Position numbers and translations under genes: made by a program | Notes under the pieces: model-generated | Told to the model about the DNA's origin: nothing | Seen by the model: the letters and a program-made list of their open reading frames with translations, nothing else | Databases searched by the model: none | NCBI RefSeq assembly: GCF_001695835.1 | Contig: NZ_MBSO01000013.1 | Span: 62,001 to 126,000, forward strand | Length of the DNA stretch: 64,000 bases | Origin: Ensifer sp. LC11 | GTDB lineage: Bacteria; Pseudomonadota; Alphaproteobacteria; Rhizobiales; Rhizobiaceae | Direction of reading: 5' to 3' | Shown here: positions 63,524-64,000 of the stretch, in pieces | Layout of the letters: the number at the start of each line of letters is the position of its first letter | Numbering within the stretch: position 1 is the stretch's first letter

Positions 63524-64000
63524 TCAGCCGGCTCGGTCACGCTGCTGCAAGCGCAGTCGCGCTATGCGGTTCCATTCGCCGGTGCGTTCCGCCTCGCGGG
63601 TCGCTGCGGCGACGAAATCGATATGGCTTTGCGACGCGGCTTTGGCCGCCGCCGGGTCCTTCGCCATGATGGCATCATAGATGGCTTCATGCTGGGCAAG
63701 CAGCCGGGCTCGCGCACCCGGCGCGTCGAACACCGAATTGCGATGAAAGAAGATGCCCTGCTGGAGCAGCCGATAACAGGCGCGCAGCGTGTGCAGGAGG
63801 ATGATGTTGTGGGCGCTCTCGCCGATCGCCTGATGCAGTTCGATGTCGGCTTCCAGCTCCGCATCGAAGTCGCCGGCGGCGTGGGCCGACCGCATGCGCT
63901 CGATGATCCTCGTCAGGATGTCCCGGTCGAAATCCGTGGCGCGGATTGCCGCCAGTTCCGCTGTGAGGCCCTCCAGTTCGCGCCGGTATTCAAGATAGTC
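63524..64000 (-). CDS. GntR-family regulator (FCD type), C-terminal part
   Basis: Only the C-terminal effector domain is present; the gene continues past the end of the window, and the open frame is uninterrupted to base 64000. The segment reads EYRRELEGLTAELAAIRATD, then DIELHQAIGESAHNIILLHT, with metal-binding Asp and His residues of the FCD domain (FadR/LldR/PdhR subfamily). It probably senses a carboxylate. The N-terminal winged helix is outside the window. Confidence 0.87.
   Translation of the reverse strand, partial: DYLEYRRELEGLTAELAAIRATDFDRDILTRIIERMRSAHAAGDFDAELEADIELHQAIGESAHNIILLHTLRACYRLLQQGIFFHRNSVFDAPGARARLLAQHEAIYDAIMAKDPAAAKAASQSHIDFVAAATREAERTGEWNRIARLRLQQRDRAG

Overview
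This window looks like a chromosomal segment of a Rhizobiales alphaproteobacterium, most probably Sinorhizobium/Ensifer. The evidence is high GC, dense short intergenic spaces, an alphaproteobacterial-type tRNA-His without G-1, RirA, a PhyR/NepR general stress switch, CtrA-type boxes, and a gene order (acsA2, cbrA, phasin, mmsA, rirA, dpp, rsiB2/rsiA2, guaB, oxyR-katA, gshA) that I recall from S. meliloti. The species assignment is inference from memory; no search was run.

Layout. 0-8.5 kb: acetoacetyl-CoA synthetase, a two-hairpin small-RNA candidate, an iron-type ABC permease, the cell-cycle histidine kinase CbrA with a perfect CtrA box in front, and a phasin; two of these are PHB-cycle genes. 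8.6-16 kb: tRNA-His, an adenylate cyclase-TolB-TPR protein, LysR/mmsA, and a DUF898-M48 protease pair. 15.8-18.8 kb: ferric-binding protein fbpA divergent from the iron regulator rirA, then a LuxR-type regulator and a lone receiver protein. 19.4-24.8 kb: a complete dppABCDF peptide transporter with a hairpin after dppA. 25-34 kb: a stress-response block holding a PhyR-type anti-anti-sigma factor (RsiB2), a divergent NepR anti-sigma factor (RsiA2), and five perfect GGAAC-N16/17-CGTT promoters (EcfG/RpoE2 type), each directly upstream of a small membrane, exported, or basic protein gene. 34.3-41.5 kb: an accessory-looking minus-strand cluster of a cyclase-like AAA/TPR protein, YcaO, TfuA, a thermolysin-fold metallopeptidase and unknown proteins, ending next to the 3' end of tRNA-Gln. 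This is the best candidate for an undescribed system (peptide or protein backbone modification). 42-49.5 kb: ppx, rlmE, a VOC protein, a class B penicillin-binding protein with a CtrA box upstream, an MFS exporter and a metallo-beta-lactamase-fold protein. 49.7-53.2 kb: guaB, a MAPEG protein, a broken alcohol dehydrogenase and a dienelactone hydrolase. 53.2-64 kb: oxyR/katA with an OxyR operator abutting the oxyR start, a LysR gene, a DUF1127 gene, DUF937, gshA, a pit-rsmE pair, a NUDIX hydrolase and the 3' part of a GntR-type regulator running off the end.

Two copies (28.65 and 57.46 kb) of a short dispersed element stand out. Each has a hairpin that buries a ribosome-binding site, a 14-codon reading frame with a conserved peptide ending in RPLR(I/V), and a second hairpin whose loop contains the stop codon. 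Compensatory base changes between the copies support the RNA structure.
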